Origin: Harmonia axyridis
Lineage: Eukaryota > Arthropoda > Insecta > Coleoptera > Coccinellidae
Direction of reading: 5' to 3'
Length of the DNA stretch: 64,000 nt
NCBI RefSeq assembly: GCF_914767665.1
Contig: NC_059502.1
Coordinates: 54,418,031-54,482,030, forward strand
The notes beneath the pieces are model-generated. The model was not told the DNA's origin and made no database searches. It saw nothing but the letters and a program-made list of their open reading frames with translations. Within the stretch, counting starts at the first letter, position 1; every line of letters begins with the position of its first letter. Position numbers and translations under genes: made by a program. Positions 44,339 through 55,925 of this stretch are shown here, piece after piece.

Positions 44339-47300
44339 CTTCTGATGATCTTCGATTTTTCAAAAACATAATCGAATTGGTTCTGTGAAATTCCCTCCTA
44401 CTCTGGAATCCAATGGTTGGTAAAATATGCTGATAGCCAATTTCATTACAGTCTTTATGGATTATACTTGAAAGAGACAATGAGTTGAGGGGGTGAATTG
44501 GTTTTTTTCTGATTCGAATTCTCTTCTCTTCGAATTCCTGGTTCAGCGATTCTGCATAAATGCCAATCAAATCCCTCCTGCAAATAGAAACAAACAGATT
44601 CTAATCATCAGTGGCCCACTGAATAAATTTTGTTAAATACAGGGTTAGAACTATTTAGAGGGCTACCACAGGGATATCGAGAACCATTAGAAAGATGGGG
44701 TGACTTAAATTATAAAAAGTTGCTTTATTTAGGGATGAGTTTGTTGGTGTGTACAGATCCGAAATATCTCCATTGGTTCCCCAGATAACTCGAAAAATTG
44801 AAAATCGAGATTTTCTTTTTTTTCTGTGTGACTCGTTTGTTTTTGGAGAAATTTGATTTGTAGCCATAATCCAACATAAAGATACTAATGGTGTCTTCAG
44901 ATTTTTTCTGTTTTCCATTGTTTCAGACTATGGAATAATCTTCTGAGCGAATTCAGTTGAAGCTGATAGAATCTTCATTCTTCAAAAAAGATGCTTAAGA
45001 AGTATTTTTAGATTGAGACCTGATGACTAATCAGGTGATTATATACATTACACATTCATATATGTATAAACTCTAGAAAGCTAGTATTTTATAAGCAATA
45101 AAGACACCTTTACATGATGTCTTTATTGCTTATAAAATACTAGCTTTGTACAGTTTATACATATATGAATGTGTAATGTATATAATCAATAATTATAATG
45201 ATTTTAAATCTTTCCAATTGAAACATGAATATAATACTAGGGGCAAGACCTATTCAAGTGTTGAAAAACCAAAACGCACATATATACTGAAAAAAGTTAC
45301 CCATTATATACTTACAATCTGGAATAAATTACCTCAATATTTTAAAAGTAGGCATATTCTACAGGGTGGGTAAATAAGCGAGGTAAGCGGCTATATCTCA
45401 GGATCCACTCATCGTAGAGACTTGCGGTAAAAAATGTTACTACTAAAGTGTACAAGAGAACACACTGGAAATTGTTTTGAAGTCCATACCTCTACCGCTA
45501 GGGGGCGTAATAGCTACCGTCGAGTAGAAAAATGAATTTTACTCAAGAATGTTTCATATGAAGTTGAAGAAAAAATATCATCACTGTAATCCTTGGAAAA
45601 TTCTCTATCTTTTTGAATTGTCACTTTCGATTTTACGACATCAAATAAGGATAGGTGAAAAGGAGAAATCTGACTGATTGAAAAGCCTGTAACTTCAGTT
45701 TGGCTCAACATTTTTGAGCAAATTAGATCTCGTCTGAAAGATAATATCTTGTTGAAAAATTTCGACAGCGCCATTAGAATACAGTGATAAACTCGGAAAA
45801 GAGATGCTGTAGCGACTTGTGGCTTTCAACTATATCAATTTCTCGAAAAAAAAGCTCATAATTTGGAACGCCCCCTGTACATAATCCTACTTTAATTCTA
45901 CCTTTCTGAAAATGTGAGGTCGGTCAAGCATTGATCTCCTAAATACATAGCATCAATTATGTGAAGACATTGTCTGTAACGATCGTCATATTCATCCATT
46001 CCTTCGATTTTCATGGTCTCCTTTACTATTTCACCATAAAGAACAGTTCCAGGGCTTAATTTGAGGTTTTTGACTTTGACCCAACCTTTGTCCTGCCACC
46101 TGCAAGTTTTTGAGCCCAATCCTGAAATGTTCATTCAATGAGTCAACGAAAAATTGATTAATATTCACACCTACCGCCATATATATTACATTTATTCTTA
46201 TCGTGTGTTGAATAAAGTGCACAGAAAGACCAATCCTCCATGTAATCGTAAATATTTTGCAGGGATATTTTATTTTCAATCAGTAGTGGTGGAACTTTCA
46301 ACCAGTCTAGAAATATAGAATAGTAATAATATCAATAGTAGTTAATAATCCCCAAACTGGTTAGTGCATGTAGAAAGTATCATAATTATACTACAGTGTT
46401 CCTGAATTAAATTTTGATGGATAATTGCAAGGACTTTCACTGTGTATAATTTATATTAACTCACTTAACTTCAAAGTTCGTGCATCCGGTCCAGTGGCGT
46501 ACCCAAGGGGGGAATAAGGGTGAAATATCCTCCCCAGGAGGAATATCCATTATATTTAACAACATTATATATCACAATCTTATTATGAGTGAGCAAACTT
46601 CTTTGGAAAACTTCATCAAAAGAAGGAAGATTTTTTTCTTTATACCCCCTCAAGGCTTAAGTCTGGGTACGCCACTGGTCCGGTCGTTCTGTAAATGCGA
46701 TAACTAGTGCTAGAGACTTGAAGTTTTTAGTATAGGTGCATTTTCCGAAAATCTAGGTTGAGTCCGTTAAAGGCAAAATTCGGTCGATGTGTACATGAAT
46801 AAAATAATTTAGTGCCAGTCTATCCACTTGCTTGTGTATGGGGTGGGCGCCAAGGGGCCCGGGACGCGCAAGGCCATGGACTCAATCAGAGTTTCTGTTT
46901 ATAACTTTCGGTAGAAGAAGATCAAAATTCTTAAGAATAATAGTAAATGTAATCTCAAAATGAGATGATCCCATTTTGAGAATGGGATGAAACCCGAAAC
47001 ATGCATGTCAACAGGATTATATATATTTTATTAAAAATTTTGAAACGTATAGTCAAGTTTTTTCTTTTATTAATATTGAAATTATGTTTCACCATATTCT
47101 TGGGTCCCTAAATCATTTACAATGTTTAATGTTATTGAAGTATGTTTAGTGAAAATGTGGTATTGTTTACCAGTTTTATCCAAAAAGTCCTCCAGCCATG
47201 TTATTCTTTGTTTATTATCACTATCAAAATCCTGCCTTAAACGATCCGGTAGATGCCAATATTCTAATGATTTTTTTCGGCAATCAAGTTGTCGGTTCTC

Positions 47301-50300
47301 CTTCAGACCAGGGTTCTTGCAAAAAAATTTCAATTTTTTCAATGCTGCGATTTGTCGTTTGCCTATCCTATAGTGGAATGAAAGATCACATATTTGTCAT
47401 AAAAATGACAGAAGTTTGAATGTGGACAGACCTCAGTGTAATAAACATAGATAGAGGGGGAGCATACGTCATTTTCAGTAAGCAAATTTTGTCCCAACAT
47501 GAACTATCAATTGACATGAAGCTCGCGGAAATGAAAACATATCAGTGATATTAGCGAGTTTCTCCACAAAGAACGCACTTCTTATGTCCCATAGTAAATC
47601 AACGTGTCTTATTAACTCAAAATATATTGAAATAAATATCTCAATATATCAGAAATTCAGAAAACAAACTTCAAGCGCACCAAACGACGACATTAGGAGA
47701 GCCAAACCTTGGATTTCAGCAGGTAGATACAGAAAATAATAAATATTCTGCTTATTATAAATTCGACAATTAGGAAAAATATCGGATTCCAAATATTCAA
47801 ATTTGCATATTTAATCGGGAATCACTCAAATAAATATATTTCATTCAATATCATATACATTCATCATGATATAGTAAGGGGTTGTCCATTAATCACGTGA
47901 TCTTTTTTTAGCATTTTTTAACCCCCCCTCCCCCATTGGTGATACGTAGTGAGTTTTAAGACCACCCCCCCTCCCCCTTCTCAACATCACGTGTATTTTT
48001 AGTACCTACAACGAATCTTAAAATTTTCTGAATATTATCTTAATTCAAATACAGGTATAAACTATAATCTTATTTTATTCTGAAATTAAGGACTATAATA
48101 AAAATGTCTACACCTGGTTGCAAGTTTTTTTTGATTGCCATAACAATAATAATAAACGAAGAGTGTCATCAAAGAAAAAACATGTATTGTACTAGTACAT
48201 GAATATATTTAATGTATATTGTCCTCGGACCACGGATTAGCAAGACATTCTTCAACACTAACAACTGGATAAGCATCTTGCAGGTCAGTTGTTGGCACTG
48301 TGCTTTGCACTACACGCCGCGCCGTGCCGCTTAATATTTGTTCAAAAATGGCGCGTTTGACGAAAAAATATATACACGTGATATCTTACTACACCCCCCC
48401 TCCCCCTTGTGCTATTTTTGTGATTTTTATCAAACCCCTCCCCCCACTTTCAAGCCTCACGTGATTAATGGACAACCCCTAAAATTGTGGATTTGAAAAT
48501 ATATCACAATCCGACAACGTAATCTAACCATGTTGGGGAGATGTAAAAATTGCGTATACTCCCTCTATCTATGTTTATTACTCTATGGGACAGACTCACT
48601 TGTTGTTGCTGTTCAGGATATAATCATAAAATGTGGAATCACTTTTAATCCTTTTCAATGGTACTAGTTCTAATACAACATTCTTGTCTTCGTGTTTCAT
48701 TTCCCACAGTTTTTTCGAAACAAAACTAAGGTAATTGCGAATATTTTCCACATCTTCATTCTTCTGGAGGTCGCAACAAATTAGATATCTTTCGCCATTT
48801 GCTGGCCTAGATGCGTTAGGTTTCAAGATGGTAACTGTAAAATTGAAGAATGCAGAGTCAATACAATTTTTAAACTTTATTTATTTACCTTTCTTGAAGC
48901 ATTTATACATCAAATAAATTAAGCCAACACTGAATCTGGTGAATACATCGAACATTTTAGTCACAAAGTGACCATGTGGTCTGACAATTTCTAAGGCTAC
49001 CAGGCACTGACACAAGTAAATATTTTTCGAAAGGACCTCTTGCATAGTCTCGTTTCCTTTAACACTGAAACCCTGAAGTGGAAAACCCAACTTTTTATTT
49101 TATTGAAATACATGGAATATGAATATCATACAGTGTGTTAATTTGAAAAAATACCACCCTTAATATCTCGGCCCCCATGCAAAAAGAGGTAAACTTCGGT
49201 TTGTTGTGGGACAATTTATACGAAAAAATAAAAAAAAATAATAGAAGAATAAAAAAATTTTTTACTGTGAAAATTTTCAAATTCGGCTATCACGTTTTGG
49301 AAAACTTCAACTTGAATTTCTCAGCATGCTGTGCGTATTCTTACTTTCAATTCTTCTACATCTCTAGAAGTGTGTTTTATACACAACTGAATGTCACCAG
49401 AGAAAAACTCTAAAAGTTTCAAGATTGGAGAGGGTGGTACCATTCAATAGGCCAATTTGAGCTATGAAATTCTTACAGAAATATTGTTGCCTCAAATTTA
49501 GAAGATTGGCAGATATAAATATTTATTTTGCGTTTTGTTTTTGGCTATAAAATTTTCACATCTTTCAATTCCTTGACCATGTCATAATATTATGTATTAT
49601 GAAGATGTTTTTATTTTCTAATTTAATTTCTCAACGAATTTATCTCTTATTCACTTTAAAATTTCCGCATCTTCCATTGTTACAGATATTAAACTAATTT
49701 CTCTTAACTAAAGAAGATTCTCAATATTCTATGTACAAAAATACCTCTACGAAGGCAGTGTAGGAAATTACACATGATTAATGATCTGGAACATGTTTTT
49801 TACAGTTCTGAAAATACAAATTCCGCATCTTTCATGGTTACAAATATTGAATTAATTTCTCTTAACTAAAAGAGATTCTCAATATTCAATGCAAAAAAAT
49901 ACCTGTACGAATGCGGTGTAGGAAATTACACATAATTCATGATTTGAAAGATCTGTTTTGCAGCTCTGAAAATAAACCTAGTGAAGTAAAAAAAAAAGAC
50001 TCACACCATCTGATGTCATGAAATGCACTCCTTTTTGGCCAGTTTGGAATAGAACCTTAGTCTTGAAATCAGCTATGTTGTCTGGGTAACATATATTGCC
50101 ATCTCCTGTTGCGCCATAAAGAGTTTGAAAAGAAGAAGGCGAAGCGCAAAATGAATTATACAATTGAAAGTCATGGTCATCTTTAAGGGTAAATCCGAAA
50201 CCCTTAAATAACCATGATTTTCTCCAGAGAATGTACTCGGTGAATCCACCTGGTCCCGCACAGACATCAGCAAAATAAAATGGTCCCTTTGAATCGCAGT

Positions 50301-52856
50301 GATGGTCCTGAAGAAGCAATATTATAATAATAATATGTAGACAAAAATTGAATGCTGAAGAATTTATCGGCCGTGTTGATCAACAGAGAAAATTCCCTAC
50401 TTTCTAGCAGATATCTAGTCAATTTATCACCTAACGTTTCGCCTACAACTTGGACATCTTCAAAGGTTCCTTAGTCGAAGATAGTAACTTTAATTGTCTG
50501 AAATGATTGTTGTTTATATTTTCTCTATTATATCGTTCAGCTTTTGCAAAGTTCTTCATAGAAAAATTCAATTAAATTTGGCTGTATTATGTGAATTACT
50601 CCAGAGATGTGACATTTCCAAAATAATATAATTTAAAGTGCAAAATACCTATTTCCATTTAAATACTTTTTTCAAAAAAGTAATTTGAATTTCATTTGAA
50701 ATACATAAAACATATCTTGTAGTTGAAAAATGAAAAATATATTTTTTTTTAAATTTTGTGAATATCTATAAATTAAATGATTTCATCATATTCTAGTAGT
50801 TTTTCTTGCTATGACTACTGAACAGAGTATATAAATATACGAGATGAGTATTTCAAAAATACGAATTATGATATTCGCAGTTATCTTTCAACTTTTCTAG
50901 ACTCAAAACTGGTATGAAGAAACATGGAGGACTGAAACCTTTGAAGATGGCTATTGCGGTCGTAGGCAAAACGTCATGTGAAAAAAAACTAACTAGACCA
51001 CTTCTAGCAAGCCTGGAGTTTTCTAACTTTGTTTCACAAAATTTGGAATATTAATGAAATTTTTGGTTCAAAATAAAAAGATCAATATTTGAAATATGTT
51101 GGAATCACTTCTTTCAAAGTCTAAAATCTACTTTATTATATTTTTATACTTTGTACTCTCAAAATCCTTATGACTTTTGATATTTCTTGAAAATGCTAAC
51201 GCCTAGTGAACATTTTGCGTTTTTGAAGAAAAAAAAATCTTTCAATTGGAGATATTGGCTCCAAAAGCAAAAATATAATTTTTCCTGTAGAATATTTACA
51301 ATTAGTCAGAGATATATAATTCACCAAATCCTTATTTCAGGTGCTGACAGGAGATAACAAGAGTAATCAGAATCTTACACTTTTATCAATATTAGTGAAC
51401 ATAAAATTGGTAACAGCATCAATGTTGGCCAATTTCAAAGCTGCTCTATTCATAAAAAATAAAGACTTGATTCTCTCAAATAAATTAGCTCTTCCTCTGG
51501 ATTTTGCAACCTCTTCTTGTCCAAATTCGTCAAATACATCCTGTAATATATAATATGAATTAATTTACTGTTTAACATATTTTTATCAATGAACTGCTAG
51601 ATTTAAAACATTGGGAATGAATAAACCTTAATAATGGTTGGTTCATATACCATTCCTAAGAACCATTAACTAAGAATTCAGTGGCATTTATGCACCCTCT
51701 TTTTAGTTCTTATAATAATAATAAGTATATTAAACATCAATAATTTAGATGGCACATCCAAGAAAAGTTACAAAATGATTATGCGAATTCTGTGTTCAGG
51801 AATTCCTCAACGGAGTGAAGGAAAGCGCACATGATCGAACTACTGATGTTTGAAATTGATAATGATTGTGAAAAAATAAAATTTAATATTTTTCAGATAC
51901 ACCGAATACTTTTCATCGATAAACACGAATTACGGAACAGGAAACAGTATAAACTGTCACTTGTTAATATTGAAATTCCATGTGGCGCATGCGCACTTCT
52001 ACTTATTTTAACTAAGAGCTTAGTTCTTAGTTAAAATTTGGCCAACTTTCTAGTCATAGTGTTAGTTCTAAGGCATAAGGTAGAATGCATGAATGCTCTC
52101 ATTGATTTGTTAGCGTTCATTTATTAGTTCTTAGTATTAGTCTCATAGTGAATTAATTCGAGCTAATTCTGAAATTAGCTCCACAAAAATTGGAATTAAT
52201 ACGCACTGGTGCAGCCAGTTGAATACGCTATTAGTTCTTAGGAATGGTGCATAAACCAACGATTAATTCAACTTAAATAATAATAATTATTGGACCAAAT
52301 TACATTCTTGATGTTTCTTAATATGGATTAAGATGTTTCTCAAAATAGCATTGATATACCTTTGCTTGTTTTATACTATCGTATATTTGCTTGTCACAGA
52401 AATCATAACTATTTAGCTGTATACATCCTGGATCACCCACTTTCAAATATGATTGCAATTTTTCATATGTTAAATCCAGCACTTGACAATTTTTTAACCA
52501 TTCAACTGTCTCTTCAATAGAATAATCCTGAAATCCTTTCATTGAACAAAACTAAAATAAATTAAGAATATAGAAAAATATTTACTGTTTGTGCAGAATT
52601 TCCAGCTATGCTGCATTTTGGTGGAATATATCTTGCTTGAACATCAGTCGATGTAGGAGTAATATTTTTTTGCTATAAAAAACTCGAGTAAGATTCAAAA
52701 ATGAAAAAAAAAATAGTAAAAGGATAGTACCAGTCCTTTGAAATGCGTCCAGTTTTTTGAAATACACATCGTTTCTGCAAATGAGTTATTAAGATGAATA
52801 TCTTCAATAACATTATGAAAAATACCTGACTCAAAAACATTCTGATCGCAATTCAT
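44339..52856 (-). CDS. CMTR1: Cap-specific mRNA 2'-O-methyltransferase 1 (CMTR1)-like, 11 exons recognised
   Basis: SAM-dependent enzyme that methylates the first transcribed nucleotide (cap 1) in the nucleus. Exons: 52731-52856, 52586-52672, 52360-52527, 51379-51540, 50005-50307, 48889-49072, 48600-48834, 47093-47367, 46175-46306, 45902-46121, 44339-44577; all phases agree. The FtsJ-type domain has the SAM site FADVCAGPGGFTEYILWRKS, the catalytic Lys-Asp-Lys-Glu context including YLMYKCFKK and SRPANGERYLIC, and GHFVTKMFDVFT. The later guanylyltransferase-like domain is represented by SLEYWHLPDRLRQD, DWSFCALYST and KGWVKVKNLKLSPGT. The N-terminal 100 residues show no G-patch, which is present in vertebrate CMTR1, and the WW domain was not found. 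The end is open in phase at 44339; a possible last exon is 35144-35241. Confidence 0.85.
45036..45188. repeat. 153-bp hairpin, 71-bp arms, in a CMTR1-like intron
   Basis: Arms 45036-45106 and 45118-45188 are reverse complements with only two or three mismatches (around CTCTAG/GTACAG); they include TAAGCAATAAAGACA and its mirror TGTCTTTATTGCTTA. The loop is 11 bases. It lies in the intron between 44577 and 45902 on the boundary of a retrotransposon tail. Confidence 0.85.
45189..45360 (+). pseudogene. C-terminal tail of a non-LTR retrotransposon ORF2
   Basis: Plus-strand frame with LKHEYNTRGKTYS and, further on, YILTIWNKLPQYFKS. This is the HxYNTR...LWN.LP pattern at the C-terminus of CR1/jockey-group ORF2. 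No RT motifs remain, so it is a 5'-truncated fragment fused to the hairpin to its left. Confidence 0.5.
46492..46677. mobile_element. hAT-type MITE (186 bp)
   Basis: Ends CAGTGGCGTACCCA and, reversed, TGGGTACGCCACTG. Flanking ATCCGGTC (46484-46491) and GTCCGGTC (46678-46685) match at 7 of 8 bases, fitting the hAT 8-bp duplication. No coding sequence. It lies in the intron between CMTR1-like exons 8 and 9. Confidence 0.8.
47434..48592. mobile_element. Inverted-repeat element filling CMTR1-like intron 7
   Basis: Left AATAAACATAGATAGAGGG (about 47440) is mirrored by CCCTCTATCTATGTTTATT (about 48563), with GCATACG/CGTATAC inside the arms. The element makes up almost all of the intron, its right end lying a few bases from the exon donor at 48599. 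A second inverted-repeat unit is nested inside it. Confidence 0.65.
47879..48480. mobile_element. Nested inverted-repeat element with GGGTTGTCCATTAATCACGT ends
   Basis: GGGGTTGTCCATTAATCACG at the left and CGTGATTAATGGACAACCCC at the right, both next to TAA, which could be a 3-bp target duplication. C-rich runs (CCCCCCTCCCCC) lie inside both ends. No protein was recognised. It lies within the larger 47434-48592 element. Confidence 0.7.
51635..52260. mobile_element. MITE-like element in CMTR1-like intron 3
   Basis: GGTTCATATACCATTCCTAA (about 51640) is mirrored by TTAGGAATGGTGCATAAACC (about 52239). An internal palindrome at 52005-52037 has TTAACTAAGAGCTTAGTTCT. About 620 bp, noncoding. The open frame at 51831-52034 has no known relative. 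Confidence 0.6.
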
Positions 52857-53270
52857 CTTCAAAATTGCTCAATATAATATTATTGTTCAATAAAATAATA
52901 TATTTTAAAAATTACATGCCATACTTCCATAACTTTTTTATAAATAATTCAATATGCTTTTAGAAAATTTTTGAATTTATATTGTTTATGGCATGTTTCA
53001 CTACGGCGAATAGAACTATTGATTTTGTTTTGTCATTTGTCAATTTTCTTCTTTTTACTAATGTATCAACTGATTAGATTGATGATACTTCTCTTTTCTT
53101 TCATAGGTGGCGCTATAAAGTGTTCTTCTTCTTCTTTACTCCAACGAAAAATTATTTGTGCTGTGTCGTACAATTCAAATGTGTTACATTCAATTTACAA
53201 TTCATTTGTGAGATCAGTTTTGAATTAACTATATGAGGTAAAAACAATCGAGTAATCAAAAAATGGTATT
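52857..53270. promoter_or_regulatory. Upstream region of the CMTR1-like gene
   Basis: The sequence directly 5' of the CMTR1-like ATG, AT-rich, with no element that can be named. It should hold the promoter of the minus-strand gene. An acceptor-like TTTCATAG occurs on the plus strand near 53106, of unknown meaning. Confidence 0.35.
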
Positions 53271-53700
53271 ATGTTGAGTAATTTGGTTCAAACTTCGTTA
53301 TCAAATCATCTTTTTCTCCCATTACTACATATAAGCAAACGTAGTCGTCAAAACACTTTGGATATGTTTATCCGAAATATAAAGAAACCCAAAGTTTCCT
53401 TCGAGCCTGCGGTGTGCAATACTGACATAAATTTTGACGATGAACTTTCTACTTCTGGTATTTCTGCAATTACCAATAGAGTAATTAAGACAAAATAGAA
53501 TTTAAAATAGTCGGATAATATCAAAACAGAATTGTTTGTTGATGGTGCTGGTCCTTCGTCAGATGAAACTCATATAGATATGATTAATATTTCGGATTTT
53601 GAAAAATATCATAATATTGGAAATCCTTCCTGGAACAAAAACTCTGGGAGGGACAATCTCCCTAATGAATTAATTAGCAATCTTCTTCTTTAGGTGCCTT
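53271..53700 (+). pseudogene. Degenerate protein-coding relic, possibly transposon-derived
   Basis: An open frame of 75 codons at 53271-53498, with SKRSRQNTLDMFIRNIKKPK, stops, and is followed in other frames by VDGAGPSSDE and NPSWNKNSGRDN-like pieces up to about 53690. A basic N-terminus with R..TLD.F is common in hAT/ZMYM-type transposases, which is only a hint. I cannot name the family. Confidence 0.3.
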
Positions 53701-55012
53701 CTTCATATCTGAAGTTTTGCGGCAATTCCAGCAAAATCCCCCTTATTTAAAGCTTTTCTCAATAGGGTGTGTGTGTCCAACCCATAGACCTAATAACAAT
53801 GAAGGTATAGGCATCTGACATTAAGAATGCAGCGCCAAGGTGAGCAAACGTAGAACTATAAATGTTGACATTGGAGTGTTTTGTTGTATTAGTTGTGTGT
53901 GTATTTGCGTTATTAAAATTTGATTTTACAATAAATATAAAAACTTTTCAGTCTTCTATAGTGAACAAGTGTGTTACTGTGTATATAATATTTTCATTTT
54001 AGGTAAAGCCGGTAGATATCATCATTTATTTCAGTTCAGTCTAGTGATATTGAAAGTTATGCAAGGATGGAAGACTTCGAAAAATGACGAATAACAATCG
54101 TGTGCATATAATATGTGAACGGTTCATTCAACATTATTATACTACAGGATTCTAATAGTACCTTTTTTAGGTCCAAATGGCAAGACTGAGTTTAGTAGAA
54201 TACTTGGGGTATCTTAAAGGTACAAACATTTCTAGAGGTGTTTATGAAGGTGAAGAAGTTTTAAATGCTGGTCACATAATAAAAATGTTACATGTTATTT
54301 GCATGACTAATAAACTTCAGTTGAAATTTTTTTTTACTTATCCGAATTGATCATTTCACGTTACCCTTCAATCATACAGTCCCAACAAAATATTACAAAT
54401 GCTAATGTATTGAATATTTTTAGGAATACCACAGAAAGTCGCATATCCAATTTTATTTATTTATTAAGAGATAACTGAATTTACATAAAATGTTTCTAAA
54501 AATAAATTTATATAACTAGGTTACTTAAAACTACTCATATTGATACCTAATATCAATGGATATTAGGTCTATGGTCCAACCCAGTCCACCATAGAAAAAT
54601 GAAAGAAAGAGTAACAACTCAGTAGTCAGTGGTGAAATTAATAAGCGTGATTGAGGCGTCCTTATGATTCTGCGCATTAGGCGCAAACAATTTCACAATT
54701 TGAATGAAAACCTGCACTGAAAAAACTGTAATATCAATTACAGTTTTTTCAATATTTCAGTGAGGTTTTGCATCCAACTCAATTTTTACATAAGTAATAA
54801 TACTCAACGAATTTTGAAATACTTTTTATTGCACATAATTATACAAATTGATATTTGTGAACAGAATTTAATGAAATAATTGAATCAAATTATATATATC
54901 GTATTATACCACTTAACTATTAAAGAAGGAAACATTTCATTTGAAGATTGACAATAAAATAATTATTTTTGTGATTACTGACAAAAATCCAGGAAATCGA
55001 AGGATTGATTTA
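53701..55012. other. Gene-free stretch with a hairpin
   Basis: AT-rich, no gene recognised. Contains the hairpin at 54703-54775, and a short direct mirror around CCTAATATC/GATATTAGG at 54545-54570. Confidence 0.45.
54703..54775. repeat. Hairpin with a perfect 15-bp inner stem
   Basis: TGAAAAAACTGTAAT (54718-54732), loop ATCA, ATTACAGTTTTTTCA (54737-54751). The flanks AAAACCTGCAC and GTGAGGTTTTGC extend the pairing imperfectly on both sides. Confidence 0.75.
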
Positions 55013-55607
55013 GAATTGGAATCTTCAATTCTTTGGCAGAACTTCAACATAAGCCTTTTGAAACCTGGAACAAAGTGAAAAATTAATGGCGATCCTGAAG
55101 AGACTTTCATTGAAAGTATATAAGGTAATAGCAATAGAACAATATGATGTGAAAATATAGCTCCGTTTCCTTAAATCGACACAACTGCTCTCTTTGACAT
55201 TTAGGTACTAATATAAAAAAAATTCTCTTTGTTAAATGACCCTCTTCCTTGATATTAATTTGATTTAAAATGCCTGGTTTTTTCTTCACGAAAAGGGAAA
55301 CAGTATCAGTATTCGGTTGGTTATTTCTGACCCTATCTGAACTTGAATCTGTTAAACTAGTACTCGGCACACAATTAATTAAATTATTCTGATCTGAAAG
55401 CAGTGCATAATTTGGAAAATCTAGCAGGGTTGAAGGTAAAAGTCTTGTTTTAGGTGTATTGAAAAAATTGTCCTCACTGATATGGTCCCAACATATTTTA
55501 CTGTTCATATTAATATTTGCTGGAATGAACTGCTTCAATTGCTTTATCCCATTCAAAAATTCTAGTTGGAGGTCGAAAACAGTGCTTGTTCGTGGTTGAA
55601 CCCCTGT
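55013..55607 (-). CDS. Hypothetical exon(s), minus strand
   Basis: A clear acceptor (ATATATTACAG, at 55608) opens a frame starting GVQPRTSTVFDLQLEFLNGI and running about 130 codons to LTKRIFFIL-like sequence, rich in Ser, Asn and Asp. A second frame, open from an acceptor-like TATATTAG near 55205, ends at a TGA near 55013 with FQKAYVEVLPKN. I could not find a good donor to join them, nor an upstream first exon, since the DNA beyond 55.7 kb is transposon. Function unknown; could be a broken gene. Confidence 0.3.
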
Positions 55608-55689
55608 AATATATACACAATTTTGGAGGCAACATGAATAATGATATGACAAAATGCTGATCAGTTATGACGAAAGGTGCTTTATATTT

Positions 55690-55925
55690 ATAATTATCAT
55701 ACTTATACGAAAAAACTAGAAGATATATACCTGAGATTCTTCAATGCGTTGCCAGCAAATATTCAAATGGAGGAAAATTTCAGAAAATACATACATGATC
55801 ATTTAATTCAACTGGAATCCTCTAAAATACAGAATTTTTTTTATATAAAGAGTTTTTGACACTGTTTCATTTGTTCTTTTTTTGTAAATGAGAACCTTCT
55901 GAAATAAAGATTGTTATTATTATTA
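55690..55925 (+). pseudogene. 3' end of a non-LTR retrotransposon
   Basis: Plus-strand pieces LEDIYLRFFNALPANIQ and FRKYIHDHLIQLES match the C-terminal FN.LP..I pattern of jockey/CR1-group ORF2. It is followed by an AATAAA signal and a TTATTATTATTA tail at 55908-55924, the normal 3' terminus. Strongly 5'-truncated. Confidence 0.6.

Noticed and set aside
44641..44918. Open frames on both strands in the CMTR1-like intron between 44577 and 45902, including LNYKKLLYLGMSLLV on the plus strand
   Set aside because: No domain recognised, no donor, and not needed for CMTR1 phase; left as intron.
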